From Monosiga brevicollis MX1 (Eukaryota; Opisthokonta; Choanoflagellata; Craspedida; Salpingoecidae), in the NCBI RefSeq assembly GCF_000002865.3, contig NW_001865039.1, positions 3,160,835-3,224,834 on the forward strand: 64,000 nucleotides of DNA, in the 5' to 3' direction. Numbering within the stretch: the stretch's first letter is position 1; every line of letters starts with the position of its first letter. The notes beneath the pieces are model-generated. The model was not told the DNA's origin and searched no databases. It saw only the letters and a list, made by a program, of their open reading frames with translations. The position numbers and the translations under genes were made by a program. Below are positions 43,706 to 56,165 of this stretch, one piece after another.

Positions 43706-44010
43706 AATGGTAAGAGGCAGAGTGATGCTGGAGATTTGCGAGGGAAGGCATTGAGGGCAAACGCAGCGTGAATCAGAGAGTGTGTGTACCAGTCGTTTCT
43801 GATCCAGAGACGTGTTCAATATAGCAGAGAGAGTGTAACGGTTTTTTTGGCGCCGAAAAACAAGAGAGTGAACAGGTTGCGGAGAGATATTGAGAGGTAG
43901 GGTGATTCTCGAAGGAAGGAGATGAGGGGAAATACAGCGCGAATCAGAGAATATGTTTCAGTCGTCGCTGAACCAGAGAGTTTGTTATTCGAGTACCAGC
44001 AAGAATAACG
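43706..44010. repeat. Diverged tandem duplication, two copies
   Basis: Copy 1 (about 43706-43842) and copy 2 (about 43888-44010) share the order gagg-g-aaa...cag-cg-gaatcagaga, then cagtcgt...ctga-ccagaga, then a closing taacgg, with several substitutions and small gaps. The identity was judged by eye. Confidence 0.65.
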
Positions 44011-44514
44011 GCCTGGTGTCCGTTAGCACATGTAGCGCGGGGTGTGTGACACGAGAAGTCTCTCTCTCTCTCTCTCTCACGCGCGCGCGCTCTCTCACTC
44101 TGTGGATCAGCGAGCCTCCTGCGCCTGTTCTCTCACTCACGCTGAGTTTCCCATTGATCAACACCCTTGCGGATCTTCAGAGCTGTTTCCGCCTCTCAGC
44201 ATCTCTCGGCAGCCATGCCCTCTCTCTCTCGAGCCCCTGCGCCACCAACGCACAATCATTATTCAGTGAATTATCTGCGTGGAGCAATCGTGCTCTCCCC
44301 ACTGGTCGATTCAAAGTCGAAGAAAGCCATCTGCCACGTCATGGCTTGTCAGCCCCAAACCCTCTCTCCTGATCAGATCAACTTAAGCAGGAGGTCAAGC
44401 AGGGAGCGATGAAGGGGGCAGGAGAGAAGAGGGGGCAACAACGTGTCCACGTATGCGTAACGGTGAAGCGCTGGTTGTTGTTTTGGTATACATCGTCTTT
44501 TCTCCCCACTCCCC
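44011..44514. other. Non-coding region before the assembly gap
   Basis: About 500 nt containing a CT array at 44061-44079, a short CG run and Ser/Leu-rich spurious frames. No supported gene; it runs into the gap. Confidence 0.45.
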
Positions 44515-44773
44515 NNNNNNNNNNNNNNNNNNNNNNNNNNNNNNNNNNNNNNNNNNNNNNNNNNNNNNNNNNNNNNNNNNNNNNNNNNNNNNNNNNNNNN
44601 NNNNNNNNNNNNNNNNNNNNNNNNNNNNNNNNNNNNNNNNNNNNNNNNNNNNNNNNNNNNNNNNNNNNNNNNNNNNNNNNNNNNNNNNNNNNNNNNNNNN
44701 NNNNNNNNNNNNNNNNNNNNNNNNNNNNNNNNNNNNNNNNNNNNNNNNNNNNNNNNNNNNNNNNNNNNNNNNN
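44515..44773. other. Assembly gap (259 N)
   Basis: A run of N with no sequence. It directly abuts a long GT array, so the gap is probably a collapsed or unsequenced microsatellite and its true length is unknown. Confidence 0.99.
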
Positions 44774-45004
<231 letters not shown>

Positions 45005-45149
45005 GCACTACTCTGGCGCTCACTCGCTCACTCTCGCACGCAGAGCCAGGGTGGCTGAGCACAAACCTCGCACGCCTGATCGTACGCCTGAGTACAGAGC
45101 TCAGACGCCTTGCAAGTTTCTTGATGCACACGATCATGGTTTCGTCTTA

Positions 45150-46016
45150 ATGTGTAATGAACACGGCTGTGTGGCATACCACCAGTTTGATAAAGGTGGC
45201 CCCAACTACACGTTGACAGCCGATGTGAAGACACTCCAAGATGCCTGCACCAGAATCTACGACGCCATATTTCGCGACGTCCATTTGGAGCAGCTCCCAT
45301 CTGGTGTTTTAGCGTTTTTCAAGACTCCAATGTGGTTCCGTACACTGATGATGCTTTTGCGATTCGTTGCCGACCATGTCAAGAACAACAGCAGGGGCCT
45401 TGCTTCTCATGAAGCCGCTGAGCTCCATCACTTCACAGCGTGCTTTCACCATGCCATGGTCAACGAAGAACACGGTCGCGTTGAAGAACAAGACGTCAAC
45501 AACGAGTATATGGAGTCGCTTGTCAAGGCCGCTTGCACGTTCTTCGAGAAGATGAAATCAGGTCAATGGCACAAAAAGTTCAGCTGGAGACGCTTCAAAG
45601 AATTGGCTACCGACACATTGGGTCTGCCAAAGAACGAAGCCATGCTCAATATTGTCTCCAAGACGAAAGAGCTGTGCGCCGAAACCCCGCTTGCGGTTTA
45701 TCTTCTGGATTCGCGAACGACATGCGTCATTTTTATGGTCTGGAACCTACGCATCATCTTCGAGACGATTGCCGATGATCTAAGGATGCCCAAAGACCTC
45801 AGCGATGCTCTCTATGAAATAGAGTCTCAACCTCATCATCCCGAGTGTGTCGACCGTTCCCAATTCTTAGGCATTGTCGAACTCAATTGGAAGCTGATGC
45901 GCAAATGGATGGTTCGATCGCCAAAGAGGGTGAAGAAGCATGTGCGCTTCTTGCACCCGCATCACCACGCCGTGCACTCGCATCGGCTCGCCTCACGCCC
46001 GCGCCGGCATGCCTAG
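45150..46016 (+). CDS. Unrecognised helical protein, possibly 5'-truncated by the gap
   Basis: From the first in-frame ATG (45150) to a TAG at 46014-46016 is 288 codons without an intron. The frame is open upstream to the GT repeat, and a possible acceptor (cacgcag) lies at about 45036-45042, so earlier exons may lie in the gap. The sequence is balanced and looks real: YHQFDKGGPNYTLTADV, DACTRIYDAIFRDVHLEQL, FFKTPMWFRTLMMLLRFVAD, HHFTACFHHAMVNEEHG, WNLRIIFETIADDLRMP. It is mainly helical, with a His/Arg-rich basic tail (HPHHHAVHSHRL). A polyadenylation hexamer follows 67 nt after the stop. No family recognised. Confidence 0.6.
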   Translation: MCNEHGCVAYHQFDKGGPNYTLTADVKTLQDACTRIYDAIFRDVHLEQLPSGVLAFFKTPMWFRTLMMLLRFVADHVKNNSRGLASHEAAELHHFTACFHHAMVNEEHGRVEEQDVNNEYMESLVKAACTFFEKMKSGQWHKKFSWRRFKELATDTLGLPKNEAMLNIVSKTKELCAETPLAVYLLDSRTTCVIFMVWNLRIIFETIADDLRMPKDLSDALYEIESQPHHPECVDRSQFLGIVELNWKLMRKWMVRSPKRVKKHVRFLHPHHHAVHSHRLASRPRRHA

Positions 46017-46372
46017 CCTGCACCCATTTCTCGTATGACCATGAATCGTTTGTCGTCCGTTTTTCGCTCAAGCAATCGACTCAATAAACCCAATTTGACC
46101 CTCGAAAGACCGCTTGAGTCAGCTGCAGCGCCGCCGCACACTCTGGGCAAGCCACAAACCATCACGATCCGAAGCCATCTGCCATAGGAAAACCCTTTTT
46201 GACTGGCCACCCTTTTCTCTTTTCTAACCTTGTTGTACATGTGGTAATGCTCAATCCGATTCTCTTGCCGCTTCAACACACACACCGAAACAAAAAAAAA
46301 AGGAGAGCGAAAGATGAGGTGTTGCGTGTGTGTGTTGTTGTCTCTGTCTCTGTCTCTGTCTCTGTCTCTGTC

Positions 46373-46405
<33 letters not shown>

Positions 46406-46721
46406 GTGTTTGTCTGTCTCTTAGTCTGTGTTTCTCAAACTCTCTGTCTCTCTCTGTCTCTCTCTCAAACTCTCTCAAACTCTCTCTCTCTGTGCCTCTG
46501 CATTTTCAGCCTCTGGCGCAAGTGGTGGTCGTCTGGCGGCGGCTGAAAGTTGGGCTGGGGATTGACGTCCAACTGGGTTGGTGTCCGTCCGTCCGTCTGT
46601 GGGGTTGGCCTCATCACCTCCTGTCTCAAGGCTCCCTTGTTTTTTTATTGTATTCGTTGTCTTCTGTGCCTGCCGCGCGATTTGCCGCGGCGCAGTCTAT
46701 CAGCCTCAGGCCCCCGAGTGG
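46017..46721. other. Intergenic with (TCTG)/(TCTCTG) array
   Basis: About 700 nt. The region 46337-46405 is a tct-ctg hexamer then tctg tetramer array, followed by CT-rich repeats up to about 46495. A plus-strand frame upstream of the Nudix ATG is open from about 46578 but lacks features; an additional 5' exon is possible (acceptor-like gcgcag at 46690-46695). Confidence 0.5.
46083..46088 (+). terminator. Polyadenylation-type hexamer aataaa
   Basis: aataaa starts 67 nt after the stop of the ORF at 45150-46016, a typical spacing for its 3' end. Confidence 0.6.
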
Positions 46722-47887
46722 ATGCAGCGCTCTGCAAGCTTTCACAACCTGGGCAAGGCCACGATGGTTCCCGCCGCGGGGTCACCGGCCAAAGGGGCTG
46801 GGGCCTTTAAAGTGGACATGGAGGGTGTCACGGCTCCTGAGCGCCGGTCGCTCTTGAACCGCGGTCGTCGGCATCTCAACCTGCTCTTCGGCCTCACGCT
46901 GACCCTTGCCGTGTTGGCATACATGAGCTTTGGTGTCCGCGCGCTACGCTCGACCGAAGAAGTTCAACAGGAAGATCGACTCGCTGTTCTCGACAGCTCT
47001 CGGCACCAAGCAGTGGGCGAACTCTCCATTGACCAGGTCCATGCGCAGGGCATTCTGCATTCCAGCACGCACCTCTATGTGACTCGCCGCTTGCAGCAAA
47101 AGGGCAACCGCCTCGAGTTTCTTCTTCTCCAGCGTGGCAAGAATATGGTGACCTGCCCCCGGTCCTGGGGCATCCTGGGTGAGCACGCCCAGCTCAAGGA
47201 AACACCACTGCAGACTGCTTTGCGTGGACTGCGCGAGGAGATTGGCATCTTTGCCGACAGCGAAGCCGTCCTGTTCACGGGCACCTGTCTATTCAACCAC
47301 ACCTTTGACCGTTATGTTTCCTCGGCCAAAAAGCATGCACGCGACGTGCAGCTGACCCATATTGCCTTTTACCAGCAAGACTTGCTCCAGATCATCGACT
47401 TTGACAGCGAGGAGGTCATGGGCATCAAATGGCTTTCAGCACAAGATTTTTATGACATGACGCGCGAATCCAGGTTGGTGCAAACGAGGGCCACGAAAGC
47501 CAGATTGGTTGCCGGTCATTCGTGCCCAGCTCACCATCCATCTCGAATAACTCTACATTTCAGGTCGAGTGGTCGTCATAGCATGTGCAATGATGAAGTG
47601 GCTCAGTCCTATCGGGAGGGCCTCTTGAGTGTCTGTGCCGATCCGAGGTGGGTGTGCTGGAGGGTCTCTCCGGGCAGGCCAGCTGCTGCTGTCGTGGCTC
47701 CTACTTTTGTAGCCTCCAAAGCCTTTTTGTTGTGGTGATTGCGGGCTCAGGCTGCTGCTGGTCTCATTTTGAGCAAAACATGCTCCTTGCGTGTAGGTTA
47801 CAAGCGATTGGCGGGTGTGGTCTCGAGTTGAGCATGGAGTCACTGCAAGAGCAATCTTGCAACGCCACCGACCCCAAAACGCATTAA
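46722..47887 (+). CDS. Membrane-anchored Nudix-family hydrolase-like protein
   Basis: Exons 46722-47473, 47564-47647 and 47797-47887 give 308 codons plus stop. Residues 1-50 are basic and disordered. A single hydrophobic helix lies at about 52-72 (LLFGLTLTLAVLAYMSFGV), suggesting a type II membrane protein with the catalytic part in a lumen or outside. The Nudix box is at about 153-176: GEHAQLKETPLQTAL then RGLREEIGI. It matches E-x7-R-x-U-x-E-E-x-G-U, but the Glu after Arg is Gly (169), and G-x5-E has one extra residue. The two metal-binding Glu of the EE pair are kept. Flanking strands (HLYVTRRLQQKG, RLEFLLLQR; VQLTHIAFYQQDLL) fit the fold. Substrate unknown; activity may be altered. Confidence 0.75.
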
Positions 47888-48031
47888 GCTATACAAAGGC
47901 ATACTGCAAGAGTTATGGGTCCCTGAATCACAATCGTCTAAGCGCTTGATCGCACGCATGCTCTCATTTATATCAGACTATCGGAAATCGAGTTGAAAAG
48001 GCACGCCCCAAAGCTCGAGAGCAACAAAAAC

Positions 48032-51000
48032 TCAATTCAGGTCCAGGCTACGGAAAAACTCAAGCAGAGCCATGCACCCGTCCACCTGGGTCGTAACTCG
48101 CAGCGCGATATCCGCCTGCCATTGGCACACAAAGGTGGTGCACAGCACGCAGTGAGTACGGCAGCCGACCAACTGTTGTTCGGGTGTTGAGACGATCGGT
48201 TGGCCAGACCCACCTGCGCATCATGAAGCACTGCCAGTTTAGCCACCAAAGACTCGTGCTGCCGCATGGTGAGGCCATGTGCCTAAAAGCAAAAGTCGTG
48301 GAATGAGTCGGTGGTGGCAAGGTAGGGCACTTCGCTTGGAGAGATAAGGGCATGTGCATGTGTGGAGAAAGGCAGCCAGCAAGAAAGCGGGGCACGATTT
48401 GAAGTCGAGCCAACCCTTGCTTACCGAAAGGAAGACATCCATGTACGCCTGCAAAAGTTCAATATCCCGCTTCTCGGCCAGCATGGCTACCAGGAAATCC
48501 GCAAACATGCCCAGCTGTTCGCCATCATGAGCCTCGCTCAACGAGCGCAACTCAAGGTCGATTGCAGACAAGCCCATGCTCTTGAGCATGTCCATCAGTT
48601 CAACAACTACCGAGAGTTGACCGGCCAGACATACGATGTGAGCCACACTGCTTTCTTCGATACTCGCCCAAAACGAGGCACGATTGAGCACGAAGGAATC
48701 GACAGAAGCACGTACATTCACCGCGGTGATGGCACTGCTGGAGGCAGCGTTGAAACGCCGACGCAACATTGAGCTTGCTAAAGTTGAGGACACGACTTGT
48801 CTTGTCCAAGTCTTTGAGCGGATCCTCCTCGAGCTTGAAGCTCAACTCGAGACCTAAAATGTCAGGCGAGCCAGAGACGGGCAAGTCAGTGCAACATGCA
48901 GTTGTTTTCTCTGACTCGCTTTCCGCCTCAAAAGGGAAAGCTGCGGAGAAACGACACGAGCTACACACCGGGATTGGTTTGCAGGAAAAATGGCGCATCT
49001 CGAGGCCGAATGACGTCCTCCTTGGCACGATTGCGATGGCGAATTTCCTCAAGGCGAGACAGATAGAGCCAGCGCGAACGGGGTAGTGTGGATAGAGTCA
49101 CCAATTCACTGTCCAGTTGTGCCGGGCCAGAACTTGAGCTTTCGGCCGTCGCATCCTCCTTTTCCATCACCTCAGCGTCAGCAGCCTCGGATGACCTGCC
49201 CACGACACACATTCAATAGGTGAGCGGGCGGGGCGCAGACAGGGACAGTTGAGACGCTGACCGCAGGTCAAAAGCATACATACTCATCAGCACTGCTGTC
49301 CGTTGCGCCTGTGCTTTCGGGGTCAGCACTGTTGGGCAGCGCCACGCTGGGTGGGCCCATTTCAATTTGTGCTATTGTGACAAAAAAAAAAAAAAAAAAA
49401 AAAAATCAAAAAAAATAGGTGAGCTGGTGCTAATCAGCAGGAGCAATGGGGTGGGAGAAATAATGTCAATGCCTCGAGGCATTTGCGCAGCCTGCACTGC
49501 CGTACATACCGGGGCTCAGTGGAGCAAACATAGTTGAGGTATAGAGGCTCTGGTTGATCCACAGGCACATGCCAACGTTGTCGACGTGACTTGTGACCAA
49601 GTACTCGCCCGTGTGATTAATGCTAATCGAGGTTGGTGCATCAGGCACCGAAACCCAAGACAGAAGGCGACCCGAAACCACATCTGTCCACGATTTTGAA
49701 ATGAGAGAAATGCATCGCACAAACAAGCAAGCACACGTTTGCGCGTGCCAGTTGTGTGTGAAGGGTGGCAACAATGAGGGTGGCATTGATGGCGTGACAT
49801 GGAATTGCCATACGTACCCCACACTCGAATGGTCAAGTCCATGGAAGTGGTGGCAATCCACTTGCCATCGGGAAACCAGGCCTAAGCAACATTGATCATG
49901 AGGCAAGGGTCGCATGCCAAAAAAAAGGGGGGGGGGGTTGGTGCACACAGCTGATGCTGGCCGGCCATGAAGTGAACGCTCAACCACTTGGGCGGAGACA
50001 GCACGAACGATCGAGCTACGAACCAAATCTGTGATGCGGGCGTCGTGGCCCTTGAACGAACGCACGATGCGCTTGACTTCGAGATCAAAAAGGCGGATCA
50101 CATTGTCGGCCGTCACGACAGCAGCAATGTTGGAGCTGCGGAACAACTCAACCTTTTGCACTGCTGCCTTGAAGGTGATTTTGGTGCGAAGTTTGCCTGT
50201 TTTGAGGGACCACATCTGTCCGATAAAAAAAAAAAGAAAAAAAAAAAAAAAAGAAAAAGAAAAAAAAGGACGATTAGGAAATGAATCAAGTGAGCAAACG
50301 ACCAAGTGACTAAGTCAGCGACATTTGCGGCCAAATGCCAAGTTGAATCTTGGCTCGCACCTTCATGACGCCGTCGCGCGAGGCCGAGAGGCAAGTGTCA
50401 CCGACTGCGTCGACTGTCACAGCTGTGACAGCAGAGCCATGTGCCTGCCCATCTGCCCAATCAAAAGCCAAATTTGAATGAGAGGAAGAGTCGTGAGGTG
50501 AGATTAAAAAAAAGGGGGGGGGGGTAGAAATGAGAAAAGATGAAAGGAATGGTCATCTCAAATGCGCGTAAACGACTGCCTTGCCAAGAGACAACGGGCT
50601 CATCTCGGAGCCCGTTGCTTCAGCGATAAAACCAACCCTTGGAGCGAAAGACGGTTCGAACACGTCCAGATTGAACGTTGTAGTAGACGACGCTGCCATT
50701 GCTTCGGCCAACGAGCGCAAAGTTGCCACAACCAGACATGGCCACCGACTGCAAAATCCGGGGTGACGGTGGTCAAGTGAGAGGTACAAAAATGAGGGGA
50801 ACAGGTCCGAGATGGACGTACGGTGGCATAAACATTGTTGCCGGTGTGCTTGCTGTCTGGGGCGAGCTTGAGATCTGCGAGCTTTTTGCTGTCGGTGGAC
50901 CAAAGGCAAGCAGCATCACGACCACTGTGGCAAGTGACCAAGTTGCTCCATTCTCCTTCGCGGGACATTTCTAAGCAGAGCCCACGTGTCCAGTCGTGAG

Positions 51001-53178
51001 CCGAGACTTAAACAAGCATCTCGACCTCCACTACTACCAGCAACCATAGTGCACAAATGTGCAACAGCTAGACGCTCTTGGTCTGGATTTTCCGTACTCA
51101 CCGACGGCAAAGTCCAGAATAGGAGGAAGGCGCAGAGCACTCAGCGGCACTCCCTTCTTGTTGGCCTGTGACTCGAGCGTGCCTTGGGAAAGCTCGCGGT
51201 TGCGCTCGTCGCGAATCACGGAGAAGGAGCGAAGCGTGCGGTCGTGGCTTGCAGAGAGGAGCTCAAAATCAGTGCCGTAAAACCGCAGGTGGGTGATGGG
51301 GGCGGCGTGGCCTTCGCGATGCCGCAGCAACCGTCCAGCACTGTCCGGAGCATCAAAAGCCCACAACTAACACAACACCGGGGTGAATCTAGCGTCCTTG
51401 CAAAGCCTCCCACGCGCCAGCATGGCCGCGTGGCAGGCTTGTGCTCATTTGCAACAACAGGCCGCACCTTCATGGCATTATCATGGCCACCCGTCAGCAG
51501 CAAAGGTTTCCCCGGCACAAATTCCATGGTGGTCAGGCTGCTGGCATGGCAATGTGTCATGGTCTACGAGTTTCAACAAAACATGTCGCACCGAGACGAA
51601 CATAAAAACCATCGAGATAGGCGCAGCCAGAACACAAGCACAATGAGGGTTCGGTCAGGCAGGACGACCAATGGGCAAAGTATGGGTCTGAGGGGTACCA
51701 GACAGACCGCGAGCAGTTTGGCCTCGTCCAAGTGCCAGAGTGCAATAGTACCCAGTGCCACGGTGGTGGCGAGGATGGGTGCGCCATCTGAAGGAGCAGG
51801 GCGCATGAATGTGAGTCCAGGTGCCTGCTTGAACTAGCAAATTTCTCGCACATCTGGCGGAGAGCAGGCCATACCAGTGCGAAATGAGGCAGCACGAATG
51901 GGACCACCATCCTGGTGAAATTGAAGGACGGTCTTATCACGGCGAAGGTCGTGCAGCATGATGTGGCCATTCTAATGGAGGGGTTGGCGCGTGGGTCAAT
52001 TGAGACATCCACAAGCAAGGGCGTGAGAGAAACAAAGCCGCGTTGTGTCGTCACATGTGCGCGTTCGCAAACGACAGCCTGGTGTTGACACGTACCGCCA
52101 GGCCAACAGCCACGACATCGACGGCTGGTGATTGGGTGAGACAAGTGACTGCGCTGCCAAAGGACTTGTAAGAGTAAATTAATTTGCTACAAGTACGCAG
52201 CAAGTTGAGGGGCACGCGCGTGGTCTGATAAGGAAGAGTACGTGCTGCCGCGTGCGGAGGGGCAAACAAGAGGGCACCGAATGGCAAATCACATGTCATG
52301 CGTACTTTGAGCGAATGTTCCAGAGCTGCAGTTCTCCCTGAGTACTCGCAAAGAGAATTTTGTTGACGTAGGTGCTAGGGTGGAGCACAGCGGCAATCTT
52401 GAAGCGGTTTGCGTCAAAGTCTTCCATGGTCAGGTGGACAGCACCAGTAGCAATGACGAAGATGACGACCACATTGTCCTCGTAGGTGACGATGAGGTGG
52501 TCACCAAAAATGGTGAAGAGGGAGACAGCCGCACTGCGTCCAGGAACCACAAAGCTTTGCACCTGGTAAAAAGGGAGGGGGCGAAATTTCCATGAGATCA
52601 AACTTGGTGCTAAACGGAGACAGGCTGAGATGACGGCCACAAAGGGCTTTGAGTTACCTGGCGCTCACGCTGATAGGCAAGGACGCGGGCACCAGCTGCC
52701 ACGAAGGTTAGGCGGCCACCAAACTGGATTTGCGAGATTTGCTCACCGACTTGTCCTGCAGGCCAAGAGAAGGCGCACAAGAGCACGGTGGGATGAGCAA
52801 GCATGTCTTTTGAGCAGGTTGAGCGGCGGGGGCGCGGCGCTTACCGACAAACACAAGGTTCAGCTTCTTGCTCTGCAAAAGGGAAGCAATCAATCGAGTG
52901 GCAGGGGCCACAAAAAGTCAATCAGCAAGGCTCTCGTGTGACAAGCAAGGCTAGCCAAAAAAAAAGAAAAAAAAAAAGTCGGTACGAGGCAGAAGCGCAC
53001 GAACGTTGTAGATATTGAAAGCGTCGCCGACAGCGCTGGCAATGAAGGTGTCGTTGCCCATGTTCTGCGTAGCCATGGGGACGTCGCTCGCTACCACGCC
53101 GAGGGCACGATAGGGCTGCAGCAGGGTAGGCGCCGGTGCCACCGACGGGGCTGCTGTCTTGGTCGAGGCCAGAGCCAT
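48032..53178 (-). CDS. WDR36: WDR36/UTP21, small-subunit processome WD40 protein
   Basis: Nucleolar U3 snoRNP component (UTP-B) for 18S rRNA processing. Twenty-one exons: 53178-53005, 52872-52845, 52755-52658, 52562-52306, 52186-52096, 51971-51875, 51787-51708, 51563-51468, 51366-51102, 50970-50822, 50748-50637, 50452-50361, 50215-50024, 49881-49818, 49683-49510, 49371-49284, 49195-48969, 48853-48716, 48606-48425, 48282-48214 and 48115-48032: 918 codons plus stop, near the family length of about 900. Landmarks: PYRALGVVASDVP and DAFNIYNSKKLNLVFVG at the start, AVDVVAVGLA, GGHDNAMKLWAFD, HDRTLRSFSV, MSGCGNFALVGRSNG, VTLSTLPRSRWLYLSRLEEI, and the C-terminal Utp21 domain with GLSAIDLELRSL and AYMDVFLS. 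Donor choice at exon 18 and acceptor choice for the last exon have in-frame alternatives. Confidence 0.95.
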
Positions 53179-54036
53179 GGTGCACGGTTTAAGGTTTCAG
53201 GAGTCTCCTTGAGTTTTGGTTCTCCAATGCACGGCTCAGACGCCTGGAAACCTGGTTAAATTGGAAGCGTGTGTGCCTTGTCCACCACAAATACCACCAC
53301 CAATTGGACCAGAGCCGCCGTTGCACCGAACGGACCAGCTTAGACCAGGCACGGCAGGCAGAGGGTGGCAATCACGACCACGAGCTCGCGATTGGCGGTC
53401 TCTCTCTCTCTCTCTCTCTGTGCTCGCGCACGCGGTCGCTCAAAATATCTGACATTGAGCGAATGAATTCCCCGGTTTTTGAAAAGCAATTTCTTGTTTT
53501 CCCAGGTTCTCACATGTCAGCACGGGCCTTGTCCCTGCACAATTGGATGTCAGGTCATGATGGTTTGCATGTTTGTGGATGCCGGCAGTTCTGTGGCTCG
53601 TGTGATGGGAAACAAAGGTGAGGTGCGACTAGATCGATCAATCAATCAAGCAACTCAAAAGCGACTCGGATGGTGGGAAAGGGCAGGTACAAGGGGGGTG
53701 GCCCCGGTTTCTCTAAGGGGCGTCTGCAGATCGGACAGGCAATCTGGGAGCAAGGCAGCAAGACAGCAAGACAGCAAGACAGCAAGGCAGCAAGGCAGCA
53801 AGGCAGCAAGGCAGCAAGGCAGCAAGGCAGCGTGACAAGCGAGCGACAAACACGCGGCCTGGAAAAACAAAGAAAAGAGCAAACGAACGCCCAAAACAAA
53901 GGCGTGGACAGAAACGGTGCTTGAAACGTGTAGGTACTGATTCCTTCAAAACAATCACACAAGAAGACGGTTATCGTCAATAAGGTTGGTCGCGTACAAT
54001 GCTCAGCCGCTACGGGTGGTGGTGGCTGCACTTGAG
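53179..54036. other. Intergenic with an 8-nt minisatellite
   Basis: About 860 nt upstream of WDR36. It contains a CT run at 53401-53420 and a repeat of gcaagaca/gcaaggca units at 53754-53830. No supported gene. Confidence 0.55.
53754..53830. repeat. 8-nt tandem repeat (gcaagaca to gcaaggca)
   Basis: About nine tandem octamers; the left copies read gcaagaca and the right copies gcaaggca, a clean step from one variant to the other. Every frame through it gives an artificial repeat peptide. Confidence 0.9.
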
Positions 54037-55929
54037 TCAGATAGGGGGCTCGGAGTTTGAAGATGTCAAAGCATTGTCAAGCCCAAACGTTGGTAGACTC
54101 GCATCGCTCTCGTCGACACAGACACTCAGAGGCCTATTAGAGGTGAGGGTGGCTACGGCTTCTGATTCTGAGACAGTGTCGGTTTCCAATTCGGCCGGCC
54201 GGGTGTCAGAGGGCACGGCATTTGTTGCTGCCTGCTCTGAAGGGTCAGACTGAAATTGGTTGGCGTCGAGTACGGTGTCGGTCCATCCGCCAACCTGGCT
54301 ACCAGTGTCATCTGCTACTGGCGTAGATTCAACGGCATGTGTGCCGCCGCCGTCAGCGTCGGTGTTGGCGCTGACATCCGCGTCAGGACTGGCGGCAGCA
54401 TCGGCGTTGGTAGCACCAGCCTCAATGTCAAGGTCATTTTCTACTTCAGGACCACGACTGACACGTTCAGCAGCAGCAGCAGCGTCATCGAGACCAATAC
54501 AAGCACCGGCCATGTTGATTGGATCAAGCTCAGCGCCATCGAGGTTGGCAGGATCGGCCCCAAGCTGACGCGCAGGCTCGGCTGGCCGTGGGCTTGGTGA
54601 GGGAACAAGGGTGGCTCCTTGTAAATCGATGGGTCTTGCCGCCTCAGTCGGGTCCAGATGGACGAGCTGTAAGTCAGCCAAGGCGCTGCTACGCCGGCGA
54701 GCCTGCTGCACCTGGCGAATGCGCACAGGATCTTCCTCAGCAATAAAGCCACGGCCCAGGTAAAGATCGGGGGCTGGGGCCACCTGCATTCGCTGCAGCA
54801 TCAGCAACTCTTCCTCATTCATCTCAACGCGGGTGGCCATGGACATTTGTGCGCCCACCATCACGTAGCCTCGGGGCACGCGGTGGGCTGAATGGGTGTG
54901 CTCAGTCTTGCGAGCCCGGGCACGGTTGGACTGGTCTTCTCGATGATCAAGGCGCGCTTGTAGCGGTAACGGGCCAGGGGTGCGAGCACGGGTTTGTTGC
55001 TGCCAAACAGACGAGGGAGAACACAAGAAAAACCGAACAAGGGCAAGTTTAGTGAGGGAGCACCACATTTGCCAAGCAAACGTACAGGGGTGGGGTTGAC
55101 CAATTGGTGGTCTGTGTACCGGCCTAAACGGGAATAAAGTCGGATACCAAGGGTTGACAACTCACCGAGGGTGTGCTAGGAGGGCTTTTGATGTGTGGCA
55201 ACCGGATGCGCGCGTTGGTTGTCCCCGGGCTGAGGAAGCAGGCGCGGAAGGAAGGTGAGACTTGACGGCTTCCCCGAGTTGCTGATGATGGCCGACATGA
55301 ACCGAAATCGCGTGGGTCCACGCTCAAAACAAGAGAGGCATTCGAAACCAGGGCACACGTCTCGCAGAGACAATTTCGGACATCCTTAAGAGCACCTGGT
55401 ATACGCGTACATGCCATGTCAATGAAAGAACTACGTACCGAAAGGCACCCTGAAAGGGAGCGGTGTGGTTTGAGAGGGCGGTGCGGTGTGCGTTCTGTGC
55501 CGGATTGCTGTGGGCTGAAGTGCTACCATCGAGCCCATGCCAGGTACTGCTTTTGGAGGGGGACTGTGGGTGCGAGTGGGGGTGACGGGACGCGCTCGTA
55601 CGGAGCGGCGCGGTAGCATTATGGGGCTGGGAACGACTGCCTGTTCCACCGGACGTTGCATGGCGATGGGGCGAAGCCGCCGGGGTCATTTCAATGCCAG
55701 GCGGAGCGGTAAATGCTACCGGGTTTTGGGCGCCCACTTTCATTCGAACAGCGCTTGGCTGCGCAAATCGGGCCAAGGCCAGCTCGCTGATTTGGGCACC
55801 GGCAGCTGGGCCAACGTCGGGCGACCGACCAGGTCGGGTCTTGGTCCTGGGGTGCGTTCCACGATTGGCATGGGCTTCGGGCGGGGCAGAATTGTTGCCC
55901 GGGCCCCGGTGAACGCGCGGGGCCATCAT
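54037..55929 (-). CDS. Unrecognised protein, basic N-terminal half and acidic C-terminal half
   Basis: Exons 55929-55439, 55229-55166 and 54999-54037 join in frame to 505 codons plus stop. The first 165 residues are Pro/Ser/Ala/Arg-rich and disordered. A small basic region follows (ARIRLPHIKSPPSTPS; QARLDHREDQSNRARARK). The best conserved-looking part is about residues 235-300: HRVPRGYVMVGAQMSMATRV, EMNEEELLMLQRMQVAPAPD, LYLGRGFIAEEDPVRIRQV. The C-terminal 170 residues are acidic (Asp/Glu/Ala/Thr/Ser). An in-frame stop just before the paired ATG supports the start. No domain recognised; a nuclear or adaptor role would be a guess. Confidence 0.65.
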
Positions 55930-56165
55930 GGCAGGCCCGCCTTAAAAAAAGGCACAAGCCGTGTTGGTGTGTACCTGTCGTTCGCTTCGGTGTTGGGGCG
56001 AGTTTTACCGCGCACCCGAATGTCAAGGATGGGGAGGTAAAAAGACCTGAGGCACGTTGATGTGCTATCGAGGTTTATTTTGGAATATGTGGGTGCGCCT
56101 CGATGCCTCTTGCTTAATCGTTTGTGCACCAATCCGCCCGAACGTCTGCGCACAGAGAGACGGCG

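Noticed and set aside
47553-47843. A minus-strand ORF overlapping the Nudix exons.
   Set aside because: Antisense shadow of the plus-strand gene, with no motif and poor composition.
53640-53760. A minus-strand CPICRR-type peptide suggesting a RING finger.
   Set aside because: Only one Cys pair is present, the upstream frame is a translated octamer repeat (Leu/Ala/Cys), and no other zinc ligands or splice sites fit.
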